Shown: one piece after another, positions 35,587-44,638 of the stretch | Layout of the letters: every line of letters starts with the position of its first letter | Position numbering within the stretch: position 1 is the first letter of the stretch | The notes under the pieces: generated by a model | Databases searched by the model: none | The model's input: only the letters and a program-made list of their open reading frames with translations | Told to the model about the DNA's origin: nothing | Program-made: the position numbers and the translations under genes | Assembly (NCBI RefSeq): GCF_013285385.1 | Contig: NZ_CP054212.1 | Location: forward strand, 806,001-870,000 | Length of the DNA stretch: 64,000 bases | Reading direction: 5' to 3' | Source: Paramixta manurensis | Lineage (GTDB): Bacteria > Pseudomonadota > Gammaproteobacteria > Enterobacterales > Enterobacteriaceae

Positions 35587-35862
35587 ATGAGAGAGTTACA
35601 TCAGCAAGAAATTGAACAAGTTGGTGGAGGAATGTTTGTTGTTTGCTGTGTTATTCCTGCCGTCATCGGGATTGCAGTCGTTGGGATTGCAGTCGTCGGG
35701 GCGGCCGTGATTGGGGCGGGAATGATGATGGCAGGTACTGGCGCCGGAGTGGTCGTTACCAGTATGTTTCTGGCAGCGTTAGCCAGCAGAGAGGGAGGGG
35801 AGTCTGGTGGTAACGGCGGCGGCATAACTATGGATATGTCAGGCCACGCCGCTGGTCACTAA
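35587..35862 (+). CDS. Class II microcin-like precursor with double-glycine leader
   Basis: A 91-residue precursor with a strong AAAGGAG site. Its first 15 residues, MRELHQQEIEQVGGG, align position by position with the colicin V/microcin V leader (Met1, Arg2, Leu4, Glu8, Val12, Gly14, Gly15), the recognition sequence for peptidase-containing ABC exporters. The predicted mature peptide (16-91) starts MFVVCCVIPAV, has a long hydrophobic Gly/Ala/Val stretch with a small repeat (GIAVVGIAVV), and ends in a polar Gly/Ser/His tail. This resembles pore-forming class IIa microcins. No exporter (CvaA/CvaB type) or immunity gene is visible in the flanking AT-rich DNA. It sits between ispH and dapB, where E. 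coli has rihC. Antibacterial function is inferred, not shown. Confidence 0.72.
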   Translation: MRELHQQEIEQVGGGMFVVCCVIPAVIGIAVVGIAVVGAAVIGAGMMMAGTGAGVVVTSMFLAALASREGGESGGNGGGITMDMSGHAAGH

Positions 35863-35884
35863 CTCTTCCCTGTTGAATAAACTT

Positions 35885-35907
35885 TGGCACTACGTTGTGT
35901 AGTGCCA
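35885..35907 (+). terminator. Terminator after microcin-like gene
   Basis: TGGCACTAC / GTAGTGCCA form a perfect 9-bp stem with a 5-base loop, 23 bases after the stop, followed by TCTTCGTATGTTTTT. It probably isolates the small gene as its own transcript. Confidence 0.65.
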
Positions 35908-36072
35908 TCTTCGTATGTTTTTCCATTGTGTCTCTATCATAGCTTTTACTGATAATCTGCCGGTTCTGGCATAAAATTCTTATTATTGGATTTTAGTTGT
36001 GGCGCAAATGTAACCTCATGGTTAACCTGATTGGGCTTCGAATGCATAAAATACGTTTAGGAATGAATAATT

Positions 36073-36885
36073 ATGAATGAAATCCGCATCGCGATCGTAG
36101 GTGCGCCTGGCAGAATGGGACGGCAGTTAATTCAGGCGACACAGCAGGCGGAAGGCGTACGTTTAGGTGCGGCATTGGCGCGTAAAGGCTCTTCATTAAT
36201 TGGTAGTGATGCCGGTGAATTGGCGGGGGTCGGTAATTTGGGCGTGCCGGTGAGCGATAGTCTGACCGCAGTGGCTGATGATTTCGATATTCTTATCGAT
36301 TTTACCCGTCCGGAAGCCACACTCGACTACCTGGCGTTTTGCCGGGCGCATCATAAAGGCATGGTTATTGGCACCACCGGTTTTGATGAGGCCGGCAAGC
36401 ACGCTATCAGTGAGGCGGCGCAAGAGATCGCTATTGTTTTCGCCGCTAACTTTAGCGTTGGAGTCAACCTGTTACTAAAATTGCTGGAACAAACCGCCAG
36501 AGTCATGGGGGACTACGCGGATATTGAAATTATTGAGGCTCACCATCGGCACAAAGTTGATGCTCCCTCAGGCACGGCACTGGCAATGGGGGAAGCGATT
36601 GCCGGAGCAATGCAATGGGATTTGAATGAGCATGCGGTTTATGAGCGGGTTGGGCATACCGGCGAGCGTAAGCCGCAGACCATCGGATTTGCCACCGTTC
36701 GGGCCGGCGACATTGTTGGTGAGCATACTGCATTGTTTGCCGATATTGGCGAGCGGATTGAGATAAGCCACAAGGCTTCCAGTCGAATGACCTTTGCAAA
36801 AGGCGCAGTTAAAGCCGCAGAATGGGTTTTTTCTCAGAAAAAAGGTCTTTTTAGTATGCGAGATGTGCTTAATCTTGAAGGGTAA
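36073..36885 (+). CDS. dapB: 4-hydroxy-tetrahydrodipicolinate reductase
   Basis: NAD(P)H-dependent reductase in lysine and diaminopimelate synthesis. The 270 residues (E. coli 273) begin MNEIRIAIVGAPGRMGRQLIQ with the GxxGxxG nucleotide loop; the catalytic HHRHKVDAPSGTAL lies at ~155-170, and VIGTTGFDEAG at ~100. It is monocistronic, with a hairpin terminator 56 bases after the stop and carAB next, as in E. coli. Confidence 0.96.
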   Translation: MNEIRIAIVGAPGRMGRQLIQATQQAEGVRLGAALARKGSSLIGSDAGELAGVGNLGVPVSDSLTAVADDFDILIDFTRPEATLDYLAFCRAHHKGMVIGTTGFDEAGKHAISEAAQEIAIVFAANFSVGVNLLLKLLEQTARVMGDYADIEIIEAHHRHKVDAPSGTALAMGEAIAGAMQWDLNEHAVYERVGHTGERKPQTIGFATVRAGDIVGEHTALFADIGERIEISHKASSRMTFAKGAVKAAEWVFSQKKGLFSMRDVLNLEG

Positions 36886-36941
36886 CCTGTGTTGTGAACC
36901 ATCGTGATGTGGTTATTTCAATCATAATCCTTTGATTGGGT

Positions 36942-36961
36942 GGGCAATAAATTTATTGCCC
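36942..36961 (+). terminator. dapB terminator
   Basis: GGGCAATAAATTTATTGCCC is a perfect palindrome followed by a long T-rich run (TTTTTATTTTTTT). The stretch from here to 37217 is AT-rich with no gene I can support; it precedes the carAB promoters. Confidence 0.85.
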
Positions 36962-37217
36962 TTTTTATTTTTTTATAAATGATGCTCCTGTATGGTTTTA
37001 TGATTAAGATCCATTTTTTCAGTCTTTTTTAACGGTATTTAGTCGTTGGCTGACTATTTTTGACCAAGTGGTCCGGTTTTTTGCCTCTCCCTTCATGATT
37101 TTTCACTCATCTCATTAAGCAATCGGTTTTTCGACAGAGAAATGCGCTGTTTTTATGCTTGATGTTGTGTTTTTAACGTCAGAATGCCAAAAAAACATTA
37201 AAAACCCGCGCTAAGGG

Positions 37218-37246
37218 TAGACAAGTATCAGGCCGATCATTAGAAT
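37218..37246 (+). promoter_or_regulatory. carAB upstream promoter (P1-like)
   Basis: TAGACA and TAGAAT are separated by exactly 17 bases, followed by a GC discriminator (GCGCGC). It sits about 110 bases before carA, in the position of the E. coli P1 promoter, which is controlled by pyrimidines and purines. I could not locate a clear PurR box by eye. Confidence 0.55.
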
Positions 37247-37289
37247 GCGCGCAATTTGCCGAAAATCGACCATTCAGGCGGTTTTTGCA

Positions 37290-37319
37290 TTGATTTAGGC
37301 CCTTATTCTGAATTAATAT
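37290..37319 (+). promoter_or_regulatory. carAB downstream promoter (P2-like) with ARG-box-like DNA
   Basis: TTGATT and TAATAT are 18 bases apart, near carA. The -10 lies in AT-rich DNA resembling ArgR boxes (TCTGAATTAATATGCAAA, then TATTATGACTGATTATTCC). This matches E. coli P2, which is repressed by arginine through ArgR. Confidence 0.5.
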
Positions 37320-37354
37320 GCAAATATTATGACTGATTATTCCTGGAGGACGTT

Positions 37355-38503
37355 TTGATTAAGTCAGCGCTTTTGGTTCTGGAAGACGGAACCCAATTCC
37401 ACGGTCGGGCCATCGGGGCTACGGGGTCGGCAGTGGGGGAAGTCGTTTTCAACACTTCAATGACCGGTTATCAAGAAATCCTCACAGACCCTTCCTATTC
37501 CCGCCAGATCGTCACTCTTACTTATCCTCATATCGGCAATGTCGGCACTAACCCCGCTGACGATGAATCCTCCCAAGTTCACGCGCAAGGGCTGGTTATC
37601 CGTGACCTGCCGCTGATTGCCAGTAACTTTCGTAATGAAGAGGGGCTGTCTGCCTGGCTCCAGCGCCATAACATTGTCGCCATTGCCGATATCGATACCC
37701 GCAAGCTGACCCGTTTACTGCGTGAGAAAGGCGCTTTGAATGGCTGCATTATCGCAGGTGATGCGCCTGACGCTGAGCTGGCCTTGCAAAAGGCGCAGGC
37801 GTTTCCAGGCCTTAAGGGAATGGATTTGGCGAAGGAAGTGTCCACGCGCGAAACCTACACTTGGACGCAGGGAAGCTGGACGCTGGCAGAGGGGCTGCCT
37901 GCTCAGCAAAACCACGACCAATTGCCGTACCATGTTGTGGCTTACGATTATGGCGCTAAACGTAATATTTTACGTATGTTAGTGGATCGCGGCTGCCGCC
38001 TGACGATTGTGCCTGCCTGGACGCCAGCCGCAGAAGTACTGGCGCTGAATCCTGATGGCATTTTCCTCTCCAACGGGCCGGGCGATCCGGAACCCTGTGA
38101 TTATGCGATTTCCGCGATTAAAACGTTTCTTGATACGGATATTCCCCTGTTTGGTATCTGTCTGGGTCATCAATTGTTAGCGTTGGCGAGCGGCGCTCAT
38201 ACCATCAAAATGAAACTCGGCCATCACGGCGGCAACCATCCGGTGAAAGATCTGGACGGTAATCGGGTAATGATTACCGCGCAGAACCACGGCTTTGCGG
38301 TGGATGATGCCAAATTACCTGATACGTTGCGTGTCACGCATATTTCACTGTTCGACCAGACGGTGCAGGGCATACATCGCACCGACAAAGCGGCATTCAG
38401 TTTTCAGGGGCACCCGGAAGCCAGCCCTGGCCCGCATGATGCCGCTCCCTTGTTCGATCACTTTATCGAACTGATTGAAGCATACCGTTCTACCGCCAAG
38501 TAA
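37355..38503 (+). CDS. carA: Carbamoyl-phosphate synthase small subunit
   Basis: Glutaminase subunit supplying ammonia for carbamoyl phosphate (arginine and pyrimidine synthesis). The 382 residues match E. coli; the start is TTG at 37355, as in E. coli carA. The catalytic cysteine of the class I amidotransferase lies in LFGICLGHQLLALASG (about 269), with the His/Glu partners in FQGHPEASPGPHDA. carB follows 14 bases later. Confidence 0.97.
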   Translation: MIKSALLVLEDGTQFHGRAIGATGSAVGEVVFNTSMTGYQEILTDPSYSRQIVTLTYPHIGNVGTNPADDESSQVHAQGLVIRDLPLIASNFRNEEGLSAWLQRHNIVAIADIDTRKLTRLLREKGALNGCIIAGDAPDAELALQKAQAFPGLKGMDLAKEVSTRETYTWTQGSWTLAEGLPAQQNHDQLPYHVVAYDYGAKRNILRMLVDRGCRLTIVPAWTPAAEVLALNPDGIFLSNGPGDPEPCDYAISAIKTFLDTDIPLFGICLGHQLLALASGAHTIKMKLGHHGGNHPVKDLDGNRVMITAQNHGFAVDDAKLPDTLRVTHISLFDQTVQGIHRTDKAAFSFQGHPEASPGPHDAAPLFDHFIELIEAYRSTAK

Positions 38504-38517
38504 TCAGGAGCCTGAAA

Positions 38518-41500
38518 ATGCCAAAACGTAACGATATACAATCCATCCTGATCCTTGGTGCCGGTCCGATCGTTATCGGCCAGGCCTGTGAGTTTGACTA
38601 TTCCGGCGCTCAGGCGTGTAAGGCGCTGCGTGAAGAGGGATATCGCGTCATTCTGGTGAATTCCAACCCAGCCACCATTATGACCGACCCGGAAATGGCG
38701 GATGCGACTTATATTGAGCCCATTCACTGGGAAGTGGTGCGCAAGATTATCGAAAAAGAGCGCCCGGATGCGGTGTTGCCAACCATGGGCGGCCAAACCG
38801 CGCTGAACTGTGCGCTGGAACTGGAGCGCCAGGGCGTGTTGGAGGAATTTGGCGTAACCATGATTGGCGCCACGGCGGATGCGATTGATAAAGCCGAAGA
38901 TCGCCAGCGTTTTGATCAGGCGATGAAAAAAATCGGCCTCGAAACCGCGCGCTCCGGCATTGCGCATACGATGGAAGAAGCGCTGAAAGTGGCGGATGAG
39001 CTTGGCTTCCCTTGCATTATCCGTCCCTCTTTTACCATGGGCGGCACCGGCGGCGGCATTGCGTATAACCGTGAAGAGTTCGAAGAGATTTGCGAGCGTG
39101 GTCTGGATCTGTCACCCACCAATGAACTGTTGATTGATGAGTCGCTCATCGGCTGGAAAGAGTATGAAATGGAGGTGGTGCGCGATAAGAATGATAACTG
39201 CATCATCGTCTGTTCAATTGAAAACTTTGATCCGATGGGTATCCATACCGGCGACTCGATTACCGTTGCGCCAGCGCAAACGCTGACCGACAAAGAGTAC
39301 CAGATCATGCGTAACGCCTCGATGGCGGTGTTGCGCGAAATCGGCGTTGAAACCGGCGGGTCTAACGTGCAGTTCGCGGTAAACCCGAAAAACGGCCGTT
39401 TGATTATTATTGAAATGAACCCACGCGTTTCACGCTCATCCGCGCTGGCATCAAAGGCGACCGGTTTCCCGATTGCGAAAGTGGCGGCAAAACTGGCGGT
39501 AGGATATACCCTTGATGAGCTGATGAACGATATTACCGGTGGGCGCACGCCAGCCTCGTTCGAACCCTCTATCGACTATGTCGTGACCAAAATCCCGCGT
39601 TTTAACTTCGAAAAGTTTGCCGGGGCGAATGACCGCTTAACCACCCAAATGAAGTCGGTTGGCGAAGTGATGGCGATTGGTCGTACGCTGCAAGAATCAA
39701 TGCAGAAAGCGCTGCGTGGCCTGGAAGTGGGCGCGCATGGCTTTGATCCGCAAGTAGATCTGGAGGAGGCCGACGCCCTGACGCGTATTCGCCGCGAGCT
39801 GAAAGATGCTGGCGCAGAGCGCATTTGGTACGTGGCGGACGCTTTCCGCGCTGGTCTGTCGGTTGATGGTATTTTCAATCTCACCAATATTGACCGCTGG
39901 TTCCTGGTGCAAATTGAAGAGTTAGTGCGGCTGGAAGAGCAAGTCGCGCTCGAAGGGATCAACGGCCTGAATAAAGATTTCCTGTATACCCTGAAGCGTA
40001 AAGGTTTTGCCGATGTGCGCCTCGCCCAGTTGGCGGGCGTGTCGGAAGCGGAAATCCGTAAACTGCGCCATCAGTATGCGTTGCATCCGGTTTACAAACG
40101 CGTGGATACCTGTGCGGCGGAGTTCTCAACCGACACTGCGTATATGTACTCCACCTATGAAGAAGAGTGCGAAGCGAACCCGAACCAGGATCGTGAAAAA
40201 ATCATGGTACTGGGTGGTGGTCCTAACCGTATCGGCCAGGGGATTGAGTTTGATTATTGCTGCGTACATGCGGCGCTGGCGCTGCGCGAAGACGGTTATG
40301 AAACCATTATGGTCAACTGTAACCCGGAAACCGTATCCACCGATTACGATACCTCTGACCGCCTCTACTTTGAGCCGGTAACGCTGGAGGATGTGCTGGA
40401 AATTGTACGTATTGAGCAACCGAAAGGGGTAATTGTTCAATACGGTGGGCAGACACCGCTGAAATTAGCGCGCGCGCTGGAAGCGGCAGGCGTGCCGGTC
40501 ATCGGCACCAGCCCCGATGCGATTGACCGCGCGGAAGACCGCGAACGTTTCCAGCAGGCGGTTGATCGCCTCGGATTGAAACAGCCGGCGAACGCGACGG
40601 TTACCGCGCTAGAGCAGGCGGTAGAGAAGGCGGTTACTATCGGTTACCCGCTGGTGGTGCGCCCTTCGTATGTGCTGGGTGGCCGGGCGATGGAAATCGT
40701 TTACGACGAGCATGACCTAAAACGCTATTTCCAGACGGCAGTGTCGGTCTCCAACGAGGCACCGGTATTGCTGGACCGCTTCCTTGATGATGCGGTTGAA
40801 GTGGATGTCGATGCTATTTGCGATGGGGAACGGGTACTGATTGGCGGCATTATGGAACATATTGAACAGGCTGGGGTTCACTCCGGAGATTCTGCCTGCT
40901 CGCTACCTGCCTATACGCTGAGCGAAGATATCCAGAACGTCATGCGCCAGCAAGTGGAAAAACTGGCCTTTGAACTCTGCGTACGCGGCCTGATGAACGT
41001 GCAGTTTGCGGTCAAAGATAATGAAGTGTATCTGATTGAGGTCAACCCGCGTGCGGCGCGTACCGTACCGTTTGTCTCCAAAGCCACTGGCGTGCCGCTG
41101 GCAAAAGTCGCTGCGCGTGTGATGGCAGGTAAAACTCTGGCGGAGCAGGGCGTCACCAAAGAGGTGATCCCGCCGTATTACTCGGTAAAAGAAGTGGTGC
41201 TGCCGTTTAATAAATTCCAGGGTGTAGACCCCATTCTTGGCCCGGAAATGCGCTCTACCGGTGAAGTGATGGGGGTAGGCCGCACCTTTGCCGAAGCTTT
41301 CGCTAAGGCGATGTTGGGCGCGCAGTCCAACATGAAAAAGAGCGGTCGCGCGTTGTTGTCGGTACGCGAAGGGGATAAGAAACGCATTGTTGACTTGGCC
41401 GCGAAATTGCAAAAATTTGGCTTTGAGTTGGATGCCACGCACGGTACCGCTGTGGTGCTGGGTGAAGCAGGCATCAACCCGCGTCTGGTAAACAAAGTGC

Positions 41501-41742
41501 ACGAAGGTCGCCCCCATATTCAGGACCGCCTGAAAAATGGGGAATATGCCTATATTGTTAATACCACGGCGGGGCGTCAGGCGATTGAGGATTCAAAACT
41601 GATTCGCCGCAGCGCACTGCAATATAAAGTGCATTATGACACCACGCTGAACGGCGGTTTTGCCACGGCGATGGCGTTAAACGCGGATCCGACGGAAAAA
41701 GTGATTTCCGTGCAGGAGATGCACGCGCAAATCAACGGATAA
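38518..41742 (+). CDS. carB: Carbamoyl-phosphate synthase large subunit
   Basis: Uses ammonia from CarA, bicarbonate and 2 ATP to make carbamoyl phosphate. The 1074 residues (E. coli 1073) contain two homologous ATP-grasp halves: the first opens LILGAGPIVIGQACEFDYSG, the second VLGGGPNRIGQGIEFDYCCV near 555. PSFTMGGTGGGIAYN and PSYVLGGRAMEIVYD are the matching ATP loops. The C-terminal MGS-like allosteric domain starts near 935. Ends the operon before a strong hairpin. Confidence 0.98.
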   Translation: MPKRNDIQSILILGAGPIVIGQACEFDYSGAQACKALREEGYRVILVNSNPATIMTDPEMADATYIEPIHWEVVRKIIEKERPDAVLPTMGGQTALNCALELERQGVLEEFGVTMIGATADAIDKAEDRQRFDQAMKKIGLETARSGIAHTMEEALKVADELGFPCIIRPSFTMGGTGGGIAYNREEFEEICERGLDLSPTNELLIDESLIGWKEYEMEVVRDKNDNCIIVCSIENFDPMGIHTGDSITVAPAQTLTDKEYQIMRNASMAVLREIGVETGGSNVQFAVNPKNGRLIIIEMNPRVSRSSALASKATGFPIAKVAAKLAVGYTLDELMNDITGGRTPASFEPSIDYVVTKIPRFNFEKFAGANDRLTTQMKSVGEVMAIGRTLQESMQKALRGLEVGAHGFDPQVDLEEADALTRIRRELKDAGAERIWYVADAFRAGLSVDGIFNLTNIDRWFLVQIEELVRLEEQVALEGINGLNKDFLYTLKRKGFADVRLAQLAGVSEAEIRKLRHQYALHPVYKRVDTCAAEFSTDTAYMYSTYEEECEANPNQDREKIMVLGGGPNRIGQGIEFDYCCVHAALALREDGYETIMVNCNPETVSTDYDTSDRLYFEPVTLEDVLEIVRIEQPKGVIVQYGGQTPLKLARALEAAGVPVIGTSPDAIDRAEDRERFQQAVDRLGLKQPANATVTALEQAVEKAVTIGYPLVVRPSYVLGGRAMEIVYDEHDLKRYFQTAVSVSNEAPVLLDRFLDDAVEVDVDAICDGERVLIGGIMEHIEQAGVHSGDSACSLPAYTLSEDIQNVMRQQVEKLAFELCVRGLMNVQFAVKDNEVYLIEVNPRAARTVPFVSKATGVPLAKVAARVMAGKTLAEQGVTKEVIPPYYSVKEVVLPFNKFQGVDPILGPEMRSTGEVMGVGRTFAEAFAKAMLGAQSNMKKSGRALLSVREGDKKRIVDLAAKLQKFGFELDATHGTAVVLGEAGINPRLVNKVHEGRPHIQDRLKNGEYAYIVNTTAGRQAIEDSKLIRRSALQYKVHYDTTLNGGFATAMALNADPTEKVISVQEMHAQING

Positions 41743-41761
41743 GCTATCCTGACATTCGCAA

Positions 41762-41783
41762 ACGGCCTCAATAATGAGGCCGT
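41762..41783. terminator. Bidirectional terminator carB / ROK regulator
   Basis: ACGGCCTCA / TGAGGCCGT form a 9-bp stem with AA before and TTTTTT after. The T-run runs into the stop codon of the converging regulator gene, so it clearly serves carAB and may serve both. Confidence 0.88.
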
Positions 41784-41786
41784 TTT

Positions 41787-42989
41787 TTATTTCATCTGCG
41801 CCAACGTCTGTTCAACGTATAAGTACCCAATCCCCATTACCTGCTGCTGGCGCGTCAAATGCCCAAAACCAATATGGGTGGCTTGCGCACGGGTCTGATC
41901 CTGATGGTCGAACGGGTTAAATTTAGTCTGTTCAATAATGGTATTCAGCCACTGTTCGCCAAAACCGCAACTGCGTCCGTAGAGGTAAATTCGGTTAATA
42001 TTCAAAATATTGAGGAAGTTATATAAGCTTAAGCCAATTGCCTGTGCCGCACGCGTGACCAGGGCGGTTAAGGTACTGTCGCCCTGATGATACAGCGCAA
42101 TTAATTCAGCGGTGCGCGGCGTCCGTATTTCCTCTTGCGCGTCGCTTAACGGCTGCGTTGCCTTCAACTGGATGCGCGCCCGGCGTTTCAACGCCGAAAG
42201 TGAGGCAAGGGTCTCCAGGCAGCCATAGCGCCCACAAGAGCAGGCGCTACCGTCAATATCGACGATGGTGTGACCAATTTGCCCGCTGCCAAATAAGCTG
42301 CCACGGTAGATCTGCTGCTGAATAACAAAGGAGGAGCCAATACCGTAATCGACGTTGATGACGCAAAAATCCTGTTGATTGGCCGCATTTTGCCACTTTT
42401 CCGCCAGCGCCAGCATGACACAATCATTATCCAATAGGATTTCGGTTCCCAATTGCTCTTCCAGCAGATACTTGATTTCAATCGGCTGTTTCCACGGTGT
42501 TTGCGGCATATTTTGCGAGACACCGGTCTGCGGATTAACCTGGCCGTGTACCGAGAGGGCAATTTTCAACGGCGTAGCATGTTGTTGACGGTGTTGACGC
42601 CAGGTTTGCACAATTTCCTGTAACAGCGTTTCAGGTGTTGGGAGCGTGATAGCGCGTGAGACCAGTTCACCCTGCGGTACAATCAGGTTATTCACCACCA
42701 CGCTTTCGATCAGGCTGGGCGAAACGTTGATACACAGAATCAGATGTGATGCGGGCGCAATGCGATAACTTCCTCCGCCAAGACCGCGACGATGCAAGTT
42801 TTCCGCATCGTGCTGCACCGCATGTTCCGCTAACAGTTCGTCCAGTATTTTCCCCACCGCCGGGATGGAGAGCTGCGACAGGCGCGCCAACGTTGATTTG
42901 CTGGCCACTTTCTCACGATACAGCAGCGCACAGAGAACCTGTTTGTTGTAATGACGCACGCGCTGGTTGTTCATTCCCTGCAGTGACAT
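41787..42989 (-). CDS. ROK-family transcriptional regulator (NagC/XylR type)
   Basis: Sugar-responsive repressor of the ROK family. Its 400 residues have an N-terminal winged HTH at ~10-75 (SKSTLARLSQLSIPAVGKIL) and a C-terminal sugar kinase-like domain. ROK landmarks are DYGIGSSFVIQQQIYRGSLF, SGQIGHTIVD, and the zinc motif CSCGRYGCLE near 255. It is divergent from a sugar-porter gene, with palindromes in the gap, so it probably represses that gene and itself until a sugar binds. The inducer is unknown; it is related to Mlc/NagC/XylR but neither neighbours nor sequence identify it as one of those. E. coli has other genes (cai/fix) between carB and folA, so this module is accessory. Confidence 0.87.
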   Translation of the reverse strand: MSLQGMNNQRVRHYNKQVLCALLYREKVASKSTLARLSQLSIPAVGKILDELLAEHAVQHDAENLHRRGLGGGSYRIAPASHLILCINVSPSLIESVVVNNLIVPQGELVSRAITLPTPETLLQEIVQTWRQHRQQHATPLKIALSVHGQVNPQTGVSQNMPQTPWKQPIEIKYLLEEQLGTEILLDNDCVMLALAEKWQNAANQQDFCVINVDYGIGSSFVIQQQIYRGSLFGSGQIGHTIVDIDGSACSCGRYGCLETLASLSALKRRARIQLKATQPLSDAQEEIRTPRTAELIALYHQGDSTLTALVTRAAQAIGLSLYNFLNILNINRIYLYGRSCGFGEQWLNTIIEQTKFNPFDHQDQTRAQATHIGFGHLTRQQQVMGIGYLYVEQTLAQMK

Positions 42990-43013
42990 TTACTTAACTC
43001 CGTTAACTATATT

Positions 43014-43028
43014 GCGTGACAATCACGC
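43014..43028. promoter_or_regulatory. Operator candidate 1 (GCGTGA-N3-TCACGC)
   Basis: A perfect 6-bp inverted repeat with a 3-base spacer, 25 bases upstream of the ROK regulator start. It is not a CRP site (the spacer is 3, not 6). It could bind the divergent ROK regulator. Confidence 0.4.
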
Positions 43029-43072
43029 TGCTCTGGACTGATTTTGTCATCCAGAATAGGCATAAAGCAACG

Positions 43073-43090
43073 TTCACTATGCATTGTGAA
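43073..43090. promoter_or_regulatory. Operator candidate 2 (18-bp near-perfect palindrome)
   Basis: TTCACTATGCATTGTGAA is palindromic at 16 of 18 positions, about 54 bases before the sugar porter GTG. Its half-site orientation is opposite to CRP. A repressor operator for the transporter is the simplest reading. Confidence 0.45.
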
Positions 43091-43143
43091 TGCGGCGCCG
43101 AAAAATTACGCCTCTCGGGCGCGGGTGGAATAAGGAAAATGTC

Positions 43144-44592
43144 GTGAAGCAACCTACCTCTGAACTCAATATGTACTATGTCTGGACAATTTGTCTGGTA
43201 GCGGCCTGTGGCGGCTTATTGTTTGGTTATGACTGGGTGGTGATTGGCGGTGCCAAACCTTTTTATGAAGCTTATTTTGGTATTACCGATCCGGCGCTTT
43301 CCGGCTGGGCGATGAGTTCCGCGTTGGTAGGGTGCGTGTTCGGCGCGTTAATTTCTGGCCTGTTGGCCGACCGCTTCGGACGGAAAATCCCGCTGATTAT
43401 CGCTGCCGTCACTTTTATCATCTCTGCGTGGGGAACGGCGGCCGCCGGTAATTTTGATGCTTTCGTCATTTACCGCATTGTCGGAGGAGTCGGTATTGGA
43501 CTGGCGTCTGCGCTCTCGCCGATCTATATCGCGGAGGTCAGCCCGGCGGCGCAACGTGGACGGTTTGTAGCAATTAACCAACTGACCATTGTACTGGGCG
43601 TATTGGCGGCGCAACTTATCAACCTAGCTATTGCCGACCCGGTCGCGCCGGGTGCGACAGCCGCCGACCTGTTGGCGAGCTGGAATGGCCAAACCGGCTG
43701 GCGTTATATGTTTGGCGCGGAATTGGTGCCTGCCGTGCTGTTTTTGGTCCTGATGTTTGTGGTTCCCGAATCACCGCGTTGGTTGATGAAAATGAACCGG
43801 GCGGAAAAAGCGAAAAAAGTTCTGCAACGCATTGGTAGCGAATCTTATGCCAGTGACACGGTTGCTGAGATCCGCCAAACGCTGAACCAGCATGAGGCGA
43901 AAGTGCCGCTTTCGGCGCTATTCCGTGCTGATGTGCGTCCGATACTGATGGTGGGAATTGTGCTGGCGGTGTTTCAGCAATGGAGTGGTATCAATGTGAT
44001 CTTTAACTACGCGCAGGAGATCTTTGCGTCTGCCGGGTTTGATATTAATGACACGCTGAAATCGATCGTCGCGACCGGCTTAATTAACCTGATCTTCACG
44101 CTGCTGGCGCTGCCGCTGGTGGATAAAGTGGGTCGCCGCCGCCTGATGCTGATTGGCGCCGGAGCGTTAACGGTAATTTATGGTTTAATGGCTGCCGCCT
44201 ATGCCTACGGCCTGCTCGGGCTGCCGGTATTGTTGCTGGTGTTACTGGCGATCGCCATCTATGCGGTGACACTGGCGCCGGTGACGTGGGTACTGCTATC
44301 AGAGATTTTCCCCAATCGGGTTCGCGGTACGGCGATGGCATTGGGCACGTTTGCATTGTGGGTCGCCTGCTTTGTCCTGACCTATACCTTCCCGTTACTG
44401 AACGCCGGGTTAGGCGCATCAGGGAGTTTCCTGTTGTACGGTGGAATCTGCCTGTTCGGGACGCTTTACATCTGGCGCAAAGTACCGGAAACCAAAGGGG
44501 TCTCGCTGGAAGCGCTGGAGACACAGTTAACCGGCCAAACCGCGGCGGCCTCTCAACAAGAGAAGGTACATTCTACGTCGCATTCGCTGTAA
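43144..44592 (+). CDS. Sugar porter (XylE/AraE-like MFS transporter)
   Basis: Inner-membrane sugar:H+ symporter of the MFS sugar porter family, with 12 predicted membrane segments over 482 residues. The chosen start is GTG 43144 (MKQPTSELNMYYVWTI) with AAGGA eight bases upstream; a longer frame from 43090 has a basic extension without family counterpart and overlaps the palindrome. Family motifs: LFGYDWVVIGGAKPFYE, LADRFGRKIPL, IAEVSPAAQRGRFVAINQL, PESPRWLMKMNR, FQQWSGINVIFNYAQEIF, DKVGRRRLM, and the final VPETKGVSLEALE. The substrate is not determinable, but the QQxSGxN motif points to a hexose or pentose. Divergent from and probably controlled by the ROK regulator. Confidence 0.9.
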   Translation: MKQPTSELNMYYVWTICLVAACGGLLFGYDWVVIGGAKPFYEAYFGITDPALSGWAMSSALVGCVFGALISGLLADRFGRKIPLIIAAVTFIISAWGTAAAGNFDAFVIYRIVGGVGIGLASALSPIYIAEVSPAAQRGRFVAINQLTIVLGVLAAQLINLAIADPVAPGATAADLLASWNGQTGWRYMFGAELVPAVLFLVLMFVVPESPRWLMKMNRAEKAKKVLQRIGSESYASDTVAEIRQTLNQHEAKVPLSALFRADVRPILMVGIVLAVFQQWSGINVIFNYAQEIFASAGFDINDTLKSIVATGLINLIFTLLALPLVDKVGRRRLMLIGAGALTVIYGLMAAAYAYGLLGLPVLLLVLLAIAIYAVTLAPVTWVLLSEIFPNRVRGTAMALGTFALWVACFVLTYTFPLLNAGLGASGSFLLYGGICLFGTLYIWRKVPETKGVSLEALETQLTGQTAAASQQEKVHSTSHSL

Positions 44593-44603
44593 GAGAAATG
44601 CCG

Positions 44604-44630
44604 CTTCCCCGCTCTGGCGCGGCGGGGAAG
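44604..44630. terminator. Hairpin between sugar porter and LysE-type exporter
   Basis: CTTCCCCGC / GCGGGGAAG form a 9-bp GC-rich stem between the converging genes. No good T-run follows on either side, so termination efficiency is uncertain. Confidence 0.5.
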
Positions 44631-44638
44631 CCGGTGGT

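Noticed and set aside
43014..43090. CRP site before the sugar porter
   Set aside because: The palindromes have spacing 3 or the opposite half-site orientation, so they do not fit TGTGA-N6-TCACA.
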